A stretch of 64,000 nt of DNA, taken from contig NZ_JASITB010000005.1 in assembly GCF_030063455.1 (NCBI RefSeq), forward strand, positions 62,001-126,000, given 5' to 3'. Origin of the DNA: Cryobacterium sp. PH31-O1 (GTDB taxonomy: Bacteria > Actinomycetota > Actinomycetes > Actinomycetales > Microbacteriaceae). Numbering within the stretch: the first letter of the stretch is position 1; the number at the start of each line of letters is the position of its first letter. Made by a program: the position numbers and the translations under genes. The notes under the pieces are model-generated. The model did no database searches, was not told where the DNA came from, and worked only from the letters and a program-made list of their open reading frames with translations. Shown here one piece after another: positions 36,563 through 46,650 of the stretch.

Positions 36563-37482
36563 TGGGACCGCTAATGGGACCGCTGCGAACGTCGCCGCGA
36601 ACGAGCGACACTCAGACCAACCTGAACAAGTACGCGAAAACGGCACGGGCCAGTTCGACGACCGTGATCGGCCAGTACTCCACCTCGTTCGGGCTCGCTG
36701 CCCGCCTGCTCGACTCCCGGGTGCGCACTCCCGTGCGTACGATCTACGCCCTCGTGCGCATCGCCGACGAAATCGTCGACGGTGCCGCCAGCGAGGCCGG
36801 AGTCCCGGTCCACGAGCAGCGCCAGCTGCTGGACGAGCTCGAACTCGAGACCGAGCGGGCGATCGTGCGCGGCTACAGTACCAATCTCGTCGTGCACGCC
36901 TTCGCCGCGACGGCGCGGGAGTCGGGCATCGATTCCAGCCTGATCGGGCCGTTCTTCGCGTCGATGCGACGTGACCTGGACCCGGCACCGTTCACGGCCG
37001 AGGGCGTCGCCGAGTACATTTACGGCTCGGCCGAGGTGATCGGGCTGATGTGCCTGCGCTGTTTCGTGCAGGACTCACCGCGCACCGCTGCCGAACTCGC
37101 CGTACTCGAAGAGGGTGCCCGCCATTTGGGCGCGGCCTTTCAGAAGATCAACTTTCTGCGGGACCTGTCCTGTGACCGTGAGGAGCTCGGCCGCAACTAC
37201 TTTCCGGGGATTGATCCGCTGAACCTGACCGACGCGGAGAAAACCGTGATCCTCGACGACATCGACGCTGACCTGGCCATCGCCAGCGGCGTGCTGCCGA
37301 TGTTGCCGCCCGGCTGCCGCCGCGCCGTCACAGCAGCCCAGGGCCTGTTCACCCGGCTGTCCCACCGGCTGCGGTCGACCCCGGCCGACCAGCTACTGCG
37401 CGCCCGCATACGGGTGCCCGACGGAGAGAAACTGATGATTGCCCTAAACGCCACCCTCGGCCGCGGTGCGTGGAAGCGATGA
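36562..37482 (+). CDS. crtB: Phytoene synthase
   Basis: Condenses two GGPP to phytoene. The 306-residue protein has the squalene/phytoene synthase features: an early YALVRIADEIVDG (the first DxxxD equivalent), GSAEVIGLMCLR, and the second aspartate-rich region INFLRDLSCDREELGRNYFP. The ATG at 36562 shares its A with the crtE stop. Its TGA overlaps the crtI ATG (ATGA). Confidence 0.95.
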   Translation: MGPLMGPLRTSPRTSDTQTNLNKYAKTARASSTTVIGQYSTSFGLAARLLDSRVRTPVRTIYALVRIADEIVDGAASEAGVPVHEQRQLLDELELETERAIVRGYSTNLVVHAFAATARESGIDSSLIGPFFASMRRDLDPAPFTAEGVAEYIYGSAEVIGLMCLRCFVQDSPRTAAELAVLEEGARHLGAAFQKINFLRDLSCDREELGRNYFPGIDPLNLTDAEKTVILDDIDADLAIASGVLPMLPPGCRRAVTAAQGLFTRLSHRLRSTPADQLLRARIRVPDGEKLMIALNATLGRGAWKR

Positions 37483-39086
37483 CCCGCACCATCGTGATCG
37501 GCGGCGGTATCGCCGGTCTGGCCAGCGCTGCCCTGCTCGCCAGGGAAGGCCACGACGTGACCCTGCTCGAGGCGCGCGCGCAACTCGGCGGGCGGGCCGG
37601 GGTCTGGGAAACCGACGGTTTTCGCTTCGACACTGGGCCGTCCTGGTATCTCATGCCGGAGGTATTCGAGCATTTCTACCGCCTGTTCGGCACTGACGCA
37701 GCGGAGCAGCTCGACCTTGTGAAGCTGGATCCCGGATACCGCGTGCGCTTCGAGGGTGACCCGACTCCGGTGGATGTGCTCGCCGACCGGGCCGCCAACA
37801 TCCGCTTGTTCGAATCGGTGCAACCGGGCGCTGGCCGTGCGCTCGACCGCTACCTCGATTCGGCGACCGAGACCTACGACATGGCCGTGAAACGGTTTCT
37901 GTACTCGAGCTATGAATCGTTCCGGCCGTTCCTGGTGCCCGATGTACTGCGGCGCCTGGGGCGGTTGGCCCGCCTGTTGCTGCAACCGTTGAACAAATTC
38001 GTGGCCGGCTACGTCACCGACCCTCGGCTGCGCCAGATTCTCGGCTACCCGGCTGTTTTTCTGGGGTCGGCACCGAACCTGACCCCGTCCATGTACCACC
38101 TCATGAGTCATCTCGACCTCGCCGACGGTGTGCTCTACCCGCAGGGCGGTTTCGGAACACTCCTGGACAGCATCGCCGCGATCGCCAGCGCCGAGGGAGT
38201 TCGGATCGTCACAGACGCGCGGGTCACCGCGATTCGGGTGACCGACGACCGGATGATCGCCGGAGTGACCTACGTTGATGAGGCCGGCCAGATCGTGCGC
38301 CTCGACGCCGACAACGTCGTCTCCGCCGCCGACCTGCACCACACCGAAACCGAACTGGTACCGGCCGAACTGCAGACCTATTCCCAGCGCTGGTGGGACA
38401 AGCGGGTGTCTGGGCCCGGGGCGGTGCTGGTCATGCTTGGCGTGACCGGGGAACTCCCCCAGCTGAAGCACCACTCGCTGTTCTTCACGACGGACTGGGG
38501 CAAGAACTTTGGCCAGATCTTCGGCAAGCACCCCTCGGTGCCTTCGCCGGCGTCGCTCTACGTCTGCATGCCGAGCGCCACGGACGCCTCGGTAGCGCCG
38601 ACCGGTCACAGCAACCTGTTCGTGCTGGTGCCTGTGCCGCCCGACGTGAACCTCGGGCACGGCGGAATCAACGGCGCCGGTTCGCGGGCGATCGAACTGA
38701 TCGCGGACGCTGCGATCGAGCAGGTCTCGCGCTGGGCCGGAATCAGTGACCTGGCCGACCGCGTCGTGGTGCGGCGCACCGTCGGCCCGGCCGACTTCGC
38801 CGACGACCTCAACTCGTGGAAGGGCGGTGCTCTCGGCCCCGCGCACACCCTGCGGCAGAGCGCCTTCCTGCGCGGCTCGAACATGTCAAAGAAGATCTCG
38901 GGCCTCTACTACGCAGGCGGCACCACTATTCCCGGCATCGGCCTGCCGATGTGCCTGATCAGCGCCGAAATTCTGCTCAAGCGGATGCGCCACGACACCT
39001 CGACCGGACCGCTCGCGGAGCCGTTGCCGCCCCGGCCGACGCGGGCACCTGGGAGCCCCGTGGAGTCTGCGCACGAACGGTCGTGA
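37479..39086 (+). CDS. crtI: Phytoene desaturase (lycopene-forming)
   Basis: This FAD enzyme converts phytoene to lycopene. The 535-residue protein starts with the dinucleotide fold IVIGGGIAGLASAALLAREG. It has the CrtI-type FDTGPSWYLMPEVFEHFY and the C-terminal signature YYAGGTTIPGIGLPMCL. I choose the ATG at 37479, overlapping the crtB stop as ATGA, over a GTG nine bases upstream. The C-terminal 30 residues are Pro-rich. Confidence 0.95.
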   Translation: MTRTIVIGGGIAGLASAALLAREGHDVTLLEARAQLGGRAGVWETDGFRFDTGPSWYLMPEVFEHFYRLFGTDAAEQLDLVKLDPGYRVRFEGDPTPVDVLADRAANIRLFESVQPGAGRALDRYLDSATETYDMAVKRFLYSSYESFRPFLVPDVLRRLGRLARLLLQPLNKFVAGYVTDPRLRQILGYPAVFLGSAPNLTPSMYHLMSHLDLADGVLYPQGGFGTLLDSIAAIASAEGVRIVTDARVTAIRVTDDRMIAGVTYVDEAGQIVRLDADNVVSAADLHHTETELVPAELQTYSQRWWDKRVSGPGAVLVMLGVTGELPQLKHHSLFFTTDWGKNFGQIFGKHPSVPSPASLYVCMPSATDASVAPTGHSNLFVLVPVPPDVNLGHGGINGAGSRAIELIADAAIEQVSRWAGISDLADRVVVRRTVGPADFADDLNSWKGGALGPAHTLRQSAFLRGSNMSKKISGLYYAGGTTIPGIGLPMCLISAEILLKRMRHDTSTGPLAEPLPPRPTRAPGSPVESAHERS

Positions 39087-39403
39087 GTGTTCTGTACCTG
39101 CTGACGCTGTTGTTCTCCCTCGCGGGAATGATCGTGCTGGACTGGCGCTTTCGTTTGTTCTTCTGGCGCTCCCCCGGCAGGGCGGCCCTCGTACTCGGCG
39201 CAGGGGTGTTGTTCTTTCTCGCCTGGGACCTGCTCGGCATCGGCCTGGGCATCTTCTACCGGGGTGACACGGTACTGATGACCGGTCTGCAGTTGGCGCC
39301 GGAACTGCCGCTTGAGGAGCTGTTCTTTCTTACCTTTCTCTGCTATCTCACCATGAACCTGGTGCAGGGCGCCCGGCTGGTACTGCACCGGAGGGCGGTG
39401 TGA
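39083..39403 (+). CDS. crtYe: C50 carotenoid cyclase subunit, CrtYe-like
   Basis: A 106-residue membrane protein with three predicted helices and the lycopene-cyclase-domain motif PLEELFFLTFLCYL. It is one half of a heterodimeric cyclase that closes the rings of C50 carotenoids; CrtYf is the other half. The GTG at 39083 overlaps the crtI stop as GTGA, and its own stop overlaps crtYf the same way. Ring type (epsilon, beta or gamma) cannot be told from sequence by eye. Confidence 0.92.
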   Translation: MSVLYLLTLLFSLAGMIVLDWRFRLFFWRSPGRAALVLGAGVLFFLAWDLLGIGLGIFYRGDTVLMTGLQLAPELPLEELFFLTFLCYLTMNLVQGARLVLHRRAV

Positions 39404-39720
39404 CCTACCTGCTGCTGAACGGCGTCTTTCTTGTACTCGCCGCCCTGCTGGCCGTCGTCGCGGTGCTGCGCCGCTTAATCTCGGCCCGTTTCATCGCCGC
39501 GGTCGCGGTTGCCCTCACGCTGACTCTGCTGCTCACGGCCGTATTCGATAACCTGATGATCGGGGCTGGTCTGTTCAGCTATGACCCGGAGCACATTTCG
39601 GGCCTGTTCGTCGGTCTCGCCCCGATCGAAGATTTCGCCTACCCGCTGGCCGCGGCGATCCTGCTTCCGGCCCTGTGGCTGCTGGTGGGCGGTACTACGT
39701 TAGGACGAACGGATGACTGA
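39400..39720 (+). CDS. crtYf: C50 carotenoid cyclase subunit, CrtYf-like
   Basis: Second 106-residue cyclase subunit, also with three hydrophobic helices and the paired motif PIEDFAYPLAAAILLPALW, the counterpart of the PLEE segment in CrtYe. The NLMIGAGLFSYDPEHISG loop between helices is typical of lycopene cyclase domains. GTG at 39400 overlaps crtYe, and the stop overlaps crtEb by 8 bp, so all three are coupled. Confidence 0.92.
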   Translation: MTYLLLNGVFLVLAALLAVVAVLRRLISARFIAAVAVALTLTLLLTAVFDNLMIGAGLFSYDPEHISGLFVGLAPIEDFAYPLAAAILLPALWLLVGGTTLGRTDD

Positions 39721-40612
39721 GCAGCTCGGCACGGCAGGATGGAAGTCCCGGCAGGTCGTGCTTTCGTCGCGACCGCTCAGCTGGATCAACACCGCCTTTC
39801 CCTTCGCCGCGGCCTATGTCGTGACGACCGGGCGCATCGACGCTCTGCTGATCGTGGGCACGCTGTTCTTTCTGATTCCGTACAACCTGCTGATGTACGG
39901 CATTAACGATGTTTTCGACTACGAGTCCGATCTGCGCAACCCCAGGAAGGGCGGCGCTGAAGGCGCCCTGCTGCATCCAGCCCTGCACCGCACGGTGATT
40001 GCCGCGGGGGTTTTGAGCGCGGGCATTGTGGGCGGGGCGATGGTCGTGCTGGCGGGGGCTGGGCATCCGCTGTCGTGGGTGGTACTGGTCGTGAGCCTGT
40101 TCGCGGTCGTGGCTTACTCGGTGCGCGGGCTGCGCTTCAAGGAACGGCCCATTCTCGACTCCATCACATCGAGCACCCACTTCGTCAGCCCGGCGGTCTA
40201 CGGCCTTGCGGTGGCCGGCGCCACGATCAACTTCGGGTTGCTCGCGCTGCTGGGGGCGTTCTTTCTGTGGGGCATGGCCAGTCATGCCTTCGGAGCGGTG
40301 CAGGACGTCGAACCCGACCGCCAGGCCGGGATCGCGTCGATCGCCACGGCGCTGGGCGCCTGGCCGACGGTGCGGCTGGCAATCACGTTCTGGGCTCTGG
40401 CCGGCCTGCTCATGCTCGCGACACCGTGGCCGGGGCCGCTCGCCGCCGTGCTGGCGGTTCCGTATATTCTCGCGGCGCTGCCGTTCTGGTCGGTCAGTGA
40501 CGCCGACTCGGAAATAGCCAACCGCGGCTGGAAACGGTTTCTCTGGCTCAATTTCTTTACCGGTTTTGTCGTGACCATGCTGCTGATCTACTCGGTACGG
40601 CAGGGCGCCTGA
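39713..40612 (+). CDS. crtEb: Lycopene elongase / prenyltransferase (UbiA family)
   Basis: Adds C5 units from DMAPP to the ends of lycopene to make the acyclic C50 carotenoid that CrtYe/CrtYf cyclise. The 299-residue polytopic protein has the two UbiA aspartate motifs, NDVFDYESD and DVEPDRQAG, and HFVSPAVYGLAV between them. The order crtE-crtB-crtI-crtYe-crtYf-crtEb matches corynebacterial decaprenoxanthin clusters and Micrococcus sarcinaxanthin clusters. Confidence 0.95.
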   Translation: MTEQLGTAGWKSRQVVLSSRPLSWINTAFPFAAAYVVTTGRIDALLIVGTLFFLIPYNLLMYGINDVFDYESDLRNPRKGGAEGALLHPALHRTVIAAGVLSAGIVGGAMVVLAGAGHPLSWVVLVVSLFAVVAYSVRGLRFKERPILDSITSSTHFVSPAVYGLAVAGATINFGLLALLGAFFLWGMASHAFGAVQDVEPDRQAGIASIATALGAWPTVRLAITFWALAGLLMLATPWPGPLAAVLAVPYILAALPFWSVSDADSEIANRGWKRFLWLNFFTGFVVTMLLIYSVRQGA

Positions 40613-40634
40613 GTCCTTCTATTACAGTGAATGG

Positions 40635-41012
40635 ATGGAGCTTACTTCTGCCCGCGTCGACAGCTGGAGCTGGGGCGTGCGCCTGTACAAGACCCGCTCG
40701 ATGGCCACGGCCGCCTGCCGGGCCGGGCACGTGCGGGTGAACGGCGACAAGGCCAAGGCCGCTCAGGCCCTGCACATCGGGGACGAGGTGCGCGTTCGAA
40801 ACGACGGCTTCGACCGGGTGCTGATCGTGTCGCGTCTCGTCGTCAAACGGGTCGGCGCTGTCGTTGCCGCCGAGTGTTACGTCGACAAGACTCCCCCGCC
40901 GCCGCCGCGCGAAGAGGTGGCCCTGGTGCCGATGCGCGACCGCGGCGCCGGGCGGCCGACGAAGCGCGAGCGCCGGGAGATCGACGAACTGCGCGGGCAC
41001 GTCAACGAATGA
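40635..41012 (+). CDS. S4-domain RNA-binding protein (Hsp15-like)
   Basis: The 125-residue protein is an S4 domain, ARVDSWSWGVRLYKTRSMAT then AACRAGHVRVNGDKAKAAQA, followed by a basic C-terminus with GRPTKRERREIDEL. That layout matches Hsp15-type proteins, which recycle stalled 50S subunits in E. coli. The ATG at 40635 is chosen because the frame from the ATG at 40631 is not S4-like. It is 22 bp after crtEb on the same strand and may be read through from that operon; it converges on csrA. Confidence 0.9.
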   Translation: MELTSARVDSWSWGVRLYKTRSMATAACRAGHVRVNGDKAKAAQALHIGDEVRVRNDGFDRVLIVSRLVVKRVGAVVAAECYVDKTPPPPPREEVALVPMRDRGAGRPTKRERREIDELRGHVNE

Positions 41013-41042
41013 CGCGGTAAAAAACTGCTGCTGGTCGCCGCT

Positions 41043-41399
41043 TCAAACCCGCTTTGGCGGGTGTGGCCGAGCAGGCTTGGCTGCGGCGTCCGTCGCAGCA
41101 AGAGGCTGCACCGAGGGCGGCTGGGCCGACTGTAGCGGGGCCGACTGTAGTGGGGCCGACTGCAAAGCTGCGAGGGCACCGAGCGAACGCTTGATGCGCT
41201 CTTCCGCCTCGGTGTCGATGTGACTGGCAGCGAGGTTGGCTTCGCTGACCGCGCGAAGAACCTCGTCACGCTGAATCTTCACGCCGCGGGGTGCGTCGAT
41301 CCCGATGCGCACACTGTCGCCGCGGGCGTCGAGCACGGTGATGACGATATCGTCACCGATGAGGATCTTTTCCCCCGGTTTGCGTGTCAGAACGAGCAT
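41043..41399 (-). CDS. csrA: Carbon storage regulator CsrA with C-terminal extension
   Basis: CsrA is a small dimeric RNA-binding protein that binds GGA in hairpin loops and blocks or stabilises mRNAs, often flagellin or hook genes. Residues 1-65 are canonical: MLVLTRKPGEKILIGDDIVI, then RIGIDAPRGVKIQRDEV. The protein runs on to 118 residues, against about 60-75 normally. The extra tail has three LQSAP-type repeats and a Pro/Ala-rich end. It is the last gene of the flagellar locus, 9 bp after the FlhF-like gene. Confidence 0.95.
   Translation of the reverse strand: MLVLTRKPGEKILIGDDIVITVLDARGDSVRIGIDAPRGVKIQRDEVLRAVSEANLAASHIDTEAEERIKRSLGALAALQSAPLQSAPLQSAQPPSVQPLAATDAAAKPARPHPPKRV
41123..41167. 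repeat. 15-bp in-frame repeat in the csrA tail
   Basis: Three near-identical 15-bp units with core GGGCCGACTGTAG occur on the plus strand at 41123-41137, 41138-41152 and 41153-41167, the last more diverged. They encode LQSAP repeats in the C-terminal extension of CsrA. Confidence 0.85.
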
Positions 41400-41408
41400 T
41401 CTTCCAGC

Positions 41409-42431
41409 CTACCGTTCGCGTTCGCGCGGTCGGGTCTTGGGCGCTGCCGCCCGACGACCGGTCGGCGCCGCGGCCACCCGGCCATCCATCCACTCCACCG
41501 GCAGTCCGAGGTCGTCGACCGTGGCCGGCGAGGTGGTGAACTGGCGTCCGAGAGCGGCCACGGCGTGCACCGGAACGGTGCCGACGACCATGTTGACCCA
41601 GCGGATGGTGTCCTCGGCTTTTCGACTCGCATCAACAACCACCCAGACCTGGTCGGCGCCAAGCGCGAGGAGCGCTGCCGACCGGGAGACCGAGTCGGAG
41701 GCCGGGTCGAGGCCGTAGGCAATGAAGGTGCTGTGCCCAATCTCGACCCCGTGAGCCCTGGCCAATACGGCACCGCGCCGATCATCGACGCGCTCGATCG
41801 TGTTCTCGATCAGGGTGCCAGAAATGCGAAGCTCCCCCGCGCCGGCAACCCGCAACATCAGGCGAGCGATCGTGATTGGATCGTCCTCCAGCCCGACGAT
41901 GAGTACCAGGTCTCCGGCCCGCGTCAGCGGTGCCGGCACCGGCGGGCGGGCGAGCACGGGTGCTCCGGCCGGACCGGCCGGGTTGAGGTACCCGGGGGAC
42001 GTCGGGTTGGTTACAGGGTTGGGCACACTCTTGGGCACAGAGTCGGGCACAGGGTTGGGCACAGCCGCCCGGCCCGTGGCGAAGGTGAGCTCATCCATGA
42101 GCTTGGCGAACCCCTCAGAGTCCGTCGACAGCTGCGGCGACGCCGGGGCGGGGTACATCTCGGCTTCGGCTTCATCAGCGGTATCCAGCAGCGCGGCTAT
42201 GCCAAGCCGGGCCGAGATGTCCAGGCCGGCGTGGGCTGACTTTTTGCGCTGGGCCGTCTCCATGACTTCTACGATGATTTCATAGTGCTGCCGCGCAAAG
42301 AATCCGCGAATGCCCCCGACGGTGACCCGCTCGGCAGCAATGATGGTGGCGTTGGCACCGTGCTCGGCGGCGACGCGCTCCTGCAGCTCGCGCAGGCTAG
42401 GCCCCTCAAGCAGAAATCGTTTCGGCTCCAC
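41409..42431 (-). CDS. FlhF-like protein lacking a P-loop
   Basis: The N-terminal 50 residues match the FlhF N-domain pattern: KRFLLEGPSLRELQERVAAE, then ANATIIAAERVTVGGIRGFF. A Pro-rich linker follows (repeats of PVPNSV type). The C-terminal domain looks like the FlhF GTPase fold, but where GxTGxGKTTT is expected it reads VGLEDDPITIARLM (about 179-192). The lysine and phosphate loop are absent, so GTP binding is unlikely. Location directly after flhA is the normal flhF site. Start is uncertain; I use the GTG at 42429-42431, which overlaps flhA by 26 bp. Confidence 0.75.
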   Translation of the reverse strand: MEPKRFLLEGPSLRELQERVAAEHGANATIIAAERVTVGGIRGFFARQHYEIIVEVMETAQRKKSAHAGLDISARLGIAALLDTADEAEAEMYPAPASPQLSTDSEGFAKLMDELTFATGRAAVPNPVPDSVPKSVPNPVTNPTSPGYLNPAGPAGAPVLARPPVPAPLTRAGDLVLIVGLEDDPITIARLMLRVAGAGELRISGTLIENTIERVDDRRGAVLARAHGVEIGHSTFIAYGLDPASDSVSRSAALLALGADQVWVVVDASRKAEDTIRWVNMVVGTVPVHAVAALGRQFTTSPATVDDLGLPVEWMDGRVAAAPTGRRAAAPKTRPRERER

Positions 42432-44453
42432 GGACCACACCCACTGTCTCAATGGTCACATTCGCCGACGTTACTTCCTGGTACGACAATACCGGCAGTC
42501 CGCCGGTCTGAGTGGAGATGAGGCGGCGAATGGCCGGCCGAAGCGCAGGCGCGCACACCAACACCGCGGTCTGACCGCTGGCCTCAACCTTGGCTACCGA
42601 CGTGCGTACCGAGGCGAGCACGGTCTCAAGGCGCGAGGGATCCATCAGAATCTGGGTACCAGAATCAGACGGTCGCAGCCCCTCAAGCATGGCTTGTTCC
42701 AGGGTCGGCTCGATCATGATCACGCGCAGCAGGCTGCCCTCCAGGTACTGTGCCGTCAGTGCCGGGCCCAGCGCCTGGCGGGCAGCTTCGACCAGTCCTT
42801 CCGCATCGTTGGATGCCTTGGCGCGCAGCGAAAGGGCCTCATAGATGCGCGGTAGATCGTTGATCGGAATCTGCTCAACCAGTAGGCCCTGCAACACTCG
42901 CTGCACCTCAGCCAGCGAGAGCAGGCCGGGAATGAGATCGTCCACGGCCGACGGATTGACCTGTTTGACGCCGTCCGTGAGTACCCGCACATCTTCGCGG
43001 GTGAGCAGGCGCGCCGCATTCGTGGTGATGATCGAGGACAGATGGGTGACGACGACCGAGACCCGGTCGATCACGGTAGCACCGGCCATTTCGGCACTGT
43101 GCCTCATTTCGCTCGGAACCCATTTGCCAGCCAGGCCAAACACCGGCTCGATCGTGACCTGCCCGGGCAGGGCATCGAGCGCATCGCCGAGAGCGAGCAC
43201 CTTGCCCGCCGGAGCGAGGCCTCGCCCATATTCGACGCCGGCGATGCGAATGACGTAGGTCGACGATGGCAAGTCGACGCTGTCACGCGTGCGCACCGGC
43301 GGTACGACGACGCCGAGATCCATCGCGATCTTGCGCCGCAGACCCCGTACCCTGGCCAGCAGGTCGTCGCTGGCGCCCGAGACCAGGTCGACGAGGTCGG
43401 GTGAGAGCATGATCTCGAGTGCGTGAACGCGCATCTGCTCGATCAGATCTTCGGTCGTGTCGGTTTGTGGAGCACTCTTCTCCGAGGCGGTGGTGGCCGC
43501 GATGCTCGCCTGTTTGGTGATCTCACCCGCTTTGATGCGCTGGGCGATGAGGATAAGCGCCATGCCGACGATCAGGAACGGCAGTACCGGCATGCCGGGA
43601 ATGAGGGCCATCAGCACTGCGGCGGCGCCGGCGATGGTCAGTGCGTTGCGGGACTGCGTCAGTTGAGCGGATGCGGTCGACCCGATGTCGGTCTCAGCGT
43701 TTGACCGCGTGACGATCATGCCGGTAGAGACCGCCATGAGTAGTGCCGGAATCTGCGTGACGAGGCCGTCGCCGATGGTCAGCAGGGCGTAGGTGTTGAC
43801 GGCCTCGCCAATCTCCAGGCCGCGCTGGAGCATGCCAATGGCGATGCCACCGATGATGTTGATGATGATGATGATGAGGCCGGCGATCGCGTCGCCCTTG
43901 ACGAACTTCGATGCGCCGTCCATTGCGCCATAGAAGTCGGCTTCGGCCGACACCTCCGCGCGTCGATCCTTAGCCTCGGCATCGGTGATCAGACCGGCGT
44001 TCAGGTCGGCATCGATGGCCATCTGCTTGCCGGGCATGGCGTCGAGGGTGAATCGGGCCCCCACCTCTGCAACACGTTCGGCACCCTTCGTGACGACAAC
44101 GAACTGAATGACGACCAGGATCAGAAAGATGACCGCGCCAATAATGATCGAGCCGCCGACGGCGACGTGCCCGAACGCCTCAATAACCTGGCCGGCGTAG
44201 CCTTCGCCGAGGACCAGCCGGGTGGATGCCACGTTGAGACCGAGACGAAACAGGGTCGCGACCAGGAGCAGCGAGGGAAAGACCGAGAAGTCCAGTGGCT
44301 TCTTCACGAACATCGTCGTGAGCAGGGTGACCAGGCCAAGCATAATGTTCAGGATGATCAGGATGTCGAGCAGACCGGCGGGAATCGGCACGACCAGCAG
44401 CAGAATAATGCCGACCACGCCGACCGGAACGGCGAGCTTGATGAGATTGCGAT

Positions 44454-44457
<4 letters not shown>
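42406..44457 (-). CDS. flhA: Flagellar type III export protein FlhA
   Basis: FlhA is the large export-gate protein of the flagellar secretion apparatus. The GTG at 44455-44457, after GGAGG, overlaps the flhB stop as GTGA and gives 683 residues. The N-terminal half is polytopic and contains the conserved FHIPEP-region equivalents: FPSLLLVATLFRLGLNVAST and GARFTLDAMPGKQMAIDADL. The C-terminal half is the soluble chaperone-docking domain. A longer frame to 44655 reads through flhB and is not FlhA-like. Confidence 0.96.
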
Positions 44458-45614
<1,157 letters not shown>

Positions 45615-46373
45615 TTACCTCACCCCCATGAGCGCGTCGAGCGCCTGCCCGGTGAGGGACGAAACAATGCGCGGCAGGGCAACGAACACCGTCGCGGCGA
45701 GGCTCAGCGTGATGAGAATCTTCAGCGGAAATCCGAGCGCAAACGCGTTGAGCGCGGGGGCGACCCGCGTGAGCAGGCCGAGGCCGGCATCCGCTAAAAA
45801 GAGCACGACCAGCAGGGGGCCGGCGATCTGCACGGCAGCGAGAAACATCTGGGTCGTGGCGGCGATCATGGCCTGGGCCGGTGCAGCCAGGTCGATTCCT
45901 GAGCCGAGCGGAATGGCGGTGTAGCTGCGAAACAGGCCACCGAGAACCAGCTGATAGGCGCCGGAGGCGAACATCAATGCGAGGGCGGTCATCTGGAACA
46001 GGCGGGTGAACTGGGCGCCGTTGACCATGGACTGGGGGTCGAAGCCCTGCGCCATCTGAAATCCGCTGAACATGTCGATGAGGCCACCGGCAGACTGCAC
46101 GGCGGCAAAGACCAAATAGACGAGAAAACCCAGGGTAGCGCCGACCAGAATTTCCAGGATCAGGGCACCGACGAACCCGGCGGTGTTCTGCGAGACGTAG
46201 CCGGCGGTGACCCGCGGCGATACGGCCAGGGCCAGTCCGATGGCGAGCATGGCTTTGATCCGTGCCGGAAATGCGCGGTAGGAGAAGGGAGGAGCGACGA
46301 CCAGGAAGGCGACCATGCGAACGCCGGCGAGCATGACCGCTTCGATCCAGGCGAAATTGAGGTTGAACTCCAC
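45615..46373 (-). CDS. fliR: Flagellar export protein FliR
   Basis: Membrane component of the flagellar export gate, assembled with FliP and FliQ. The 252-residue polytopic protein has the conserved GFLVYLVFAAVQSAGGLIDM and AQGFDPQSMV segments and the C-terminal FPLKILITLSL. The GTG start is one base from the fliQ stop. Its TAA stop abuts the TTG start of flhB. Confidence 0.95.
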   Translation of the reverse strand: MEFNLNFAWIEAVMLAGVRMVAFLVVAPPFSYRAFPARIKAMLAIGLALAVSPRVTAGYVSQNTAGFVGALILEILVGATLGFLVYLVFAAVQSAGGLIDMFSGFQMAQGFDPQSMVNGAQFTRLFQMTALALMFASGAYQLVLGGLFRSYTAIPLGSGIDLAAPAQAMIAATTQMFLAAVQIAGPLLVVLFLADAGLGLLTRVAPALNAFALGFPLKILITLSLAATVFVALPRIVSSLTGQALDALMGVR

Positions 46374-46374
46374 G

Positions 46375-46650
46375 TCAGCCGCCGCCGAGCAGTGACGGAA
46401 TCTTTTCGAACATCGAGTTGGTAAACGCCACCGACTCGGCGATCATCCAGTGGCCGCAGATGAGCAGGGCCAGGGCGACGGCCACCGCCTTCGGCACGAA
46501 CGACAGCGTGACTTCCTGAATTTGGGTGATCGACTGCAGCAGCGAGATCGCGAAGCCAACAACGAGGGCCGTGATCAGTACCGGGGCAGACAATTTTGCA
46601 GCGAGAATCAGCGCCTGCAGGCCGATATCGAGCACCGCATTGGTGTTCAT
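46375..46650 (-). CDS. fliQ: Flagellar export protein FliQ
   Basis: A 91-residue two-helix membrane protein of the export gate. It has the typical start MNTNAVLDIGLQALILAAKL and the FliQ segment SLLQSITQIQEVTLSFVPK. The ATG overlaps the fliP stop (ATGA). Confidence 0.95.
   Translation of the reverse strand: MNTNAVLDIGLQALILAAKLSAPVLITALVVGFAISLLQSITQIQEVTLSFVPKAVAVALALLICGHWMIAESVAFTNSMFEKIPSLLGGG

Noticed and set aside
41043-42431. Phage or mobile element next to the carotenoid operon
   Set aside because: No integrase, transposase, attachment-site duplication or base-composition break; genes on both sides are housekeeping.
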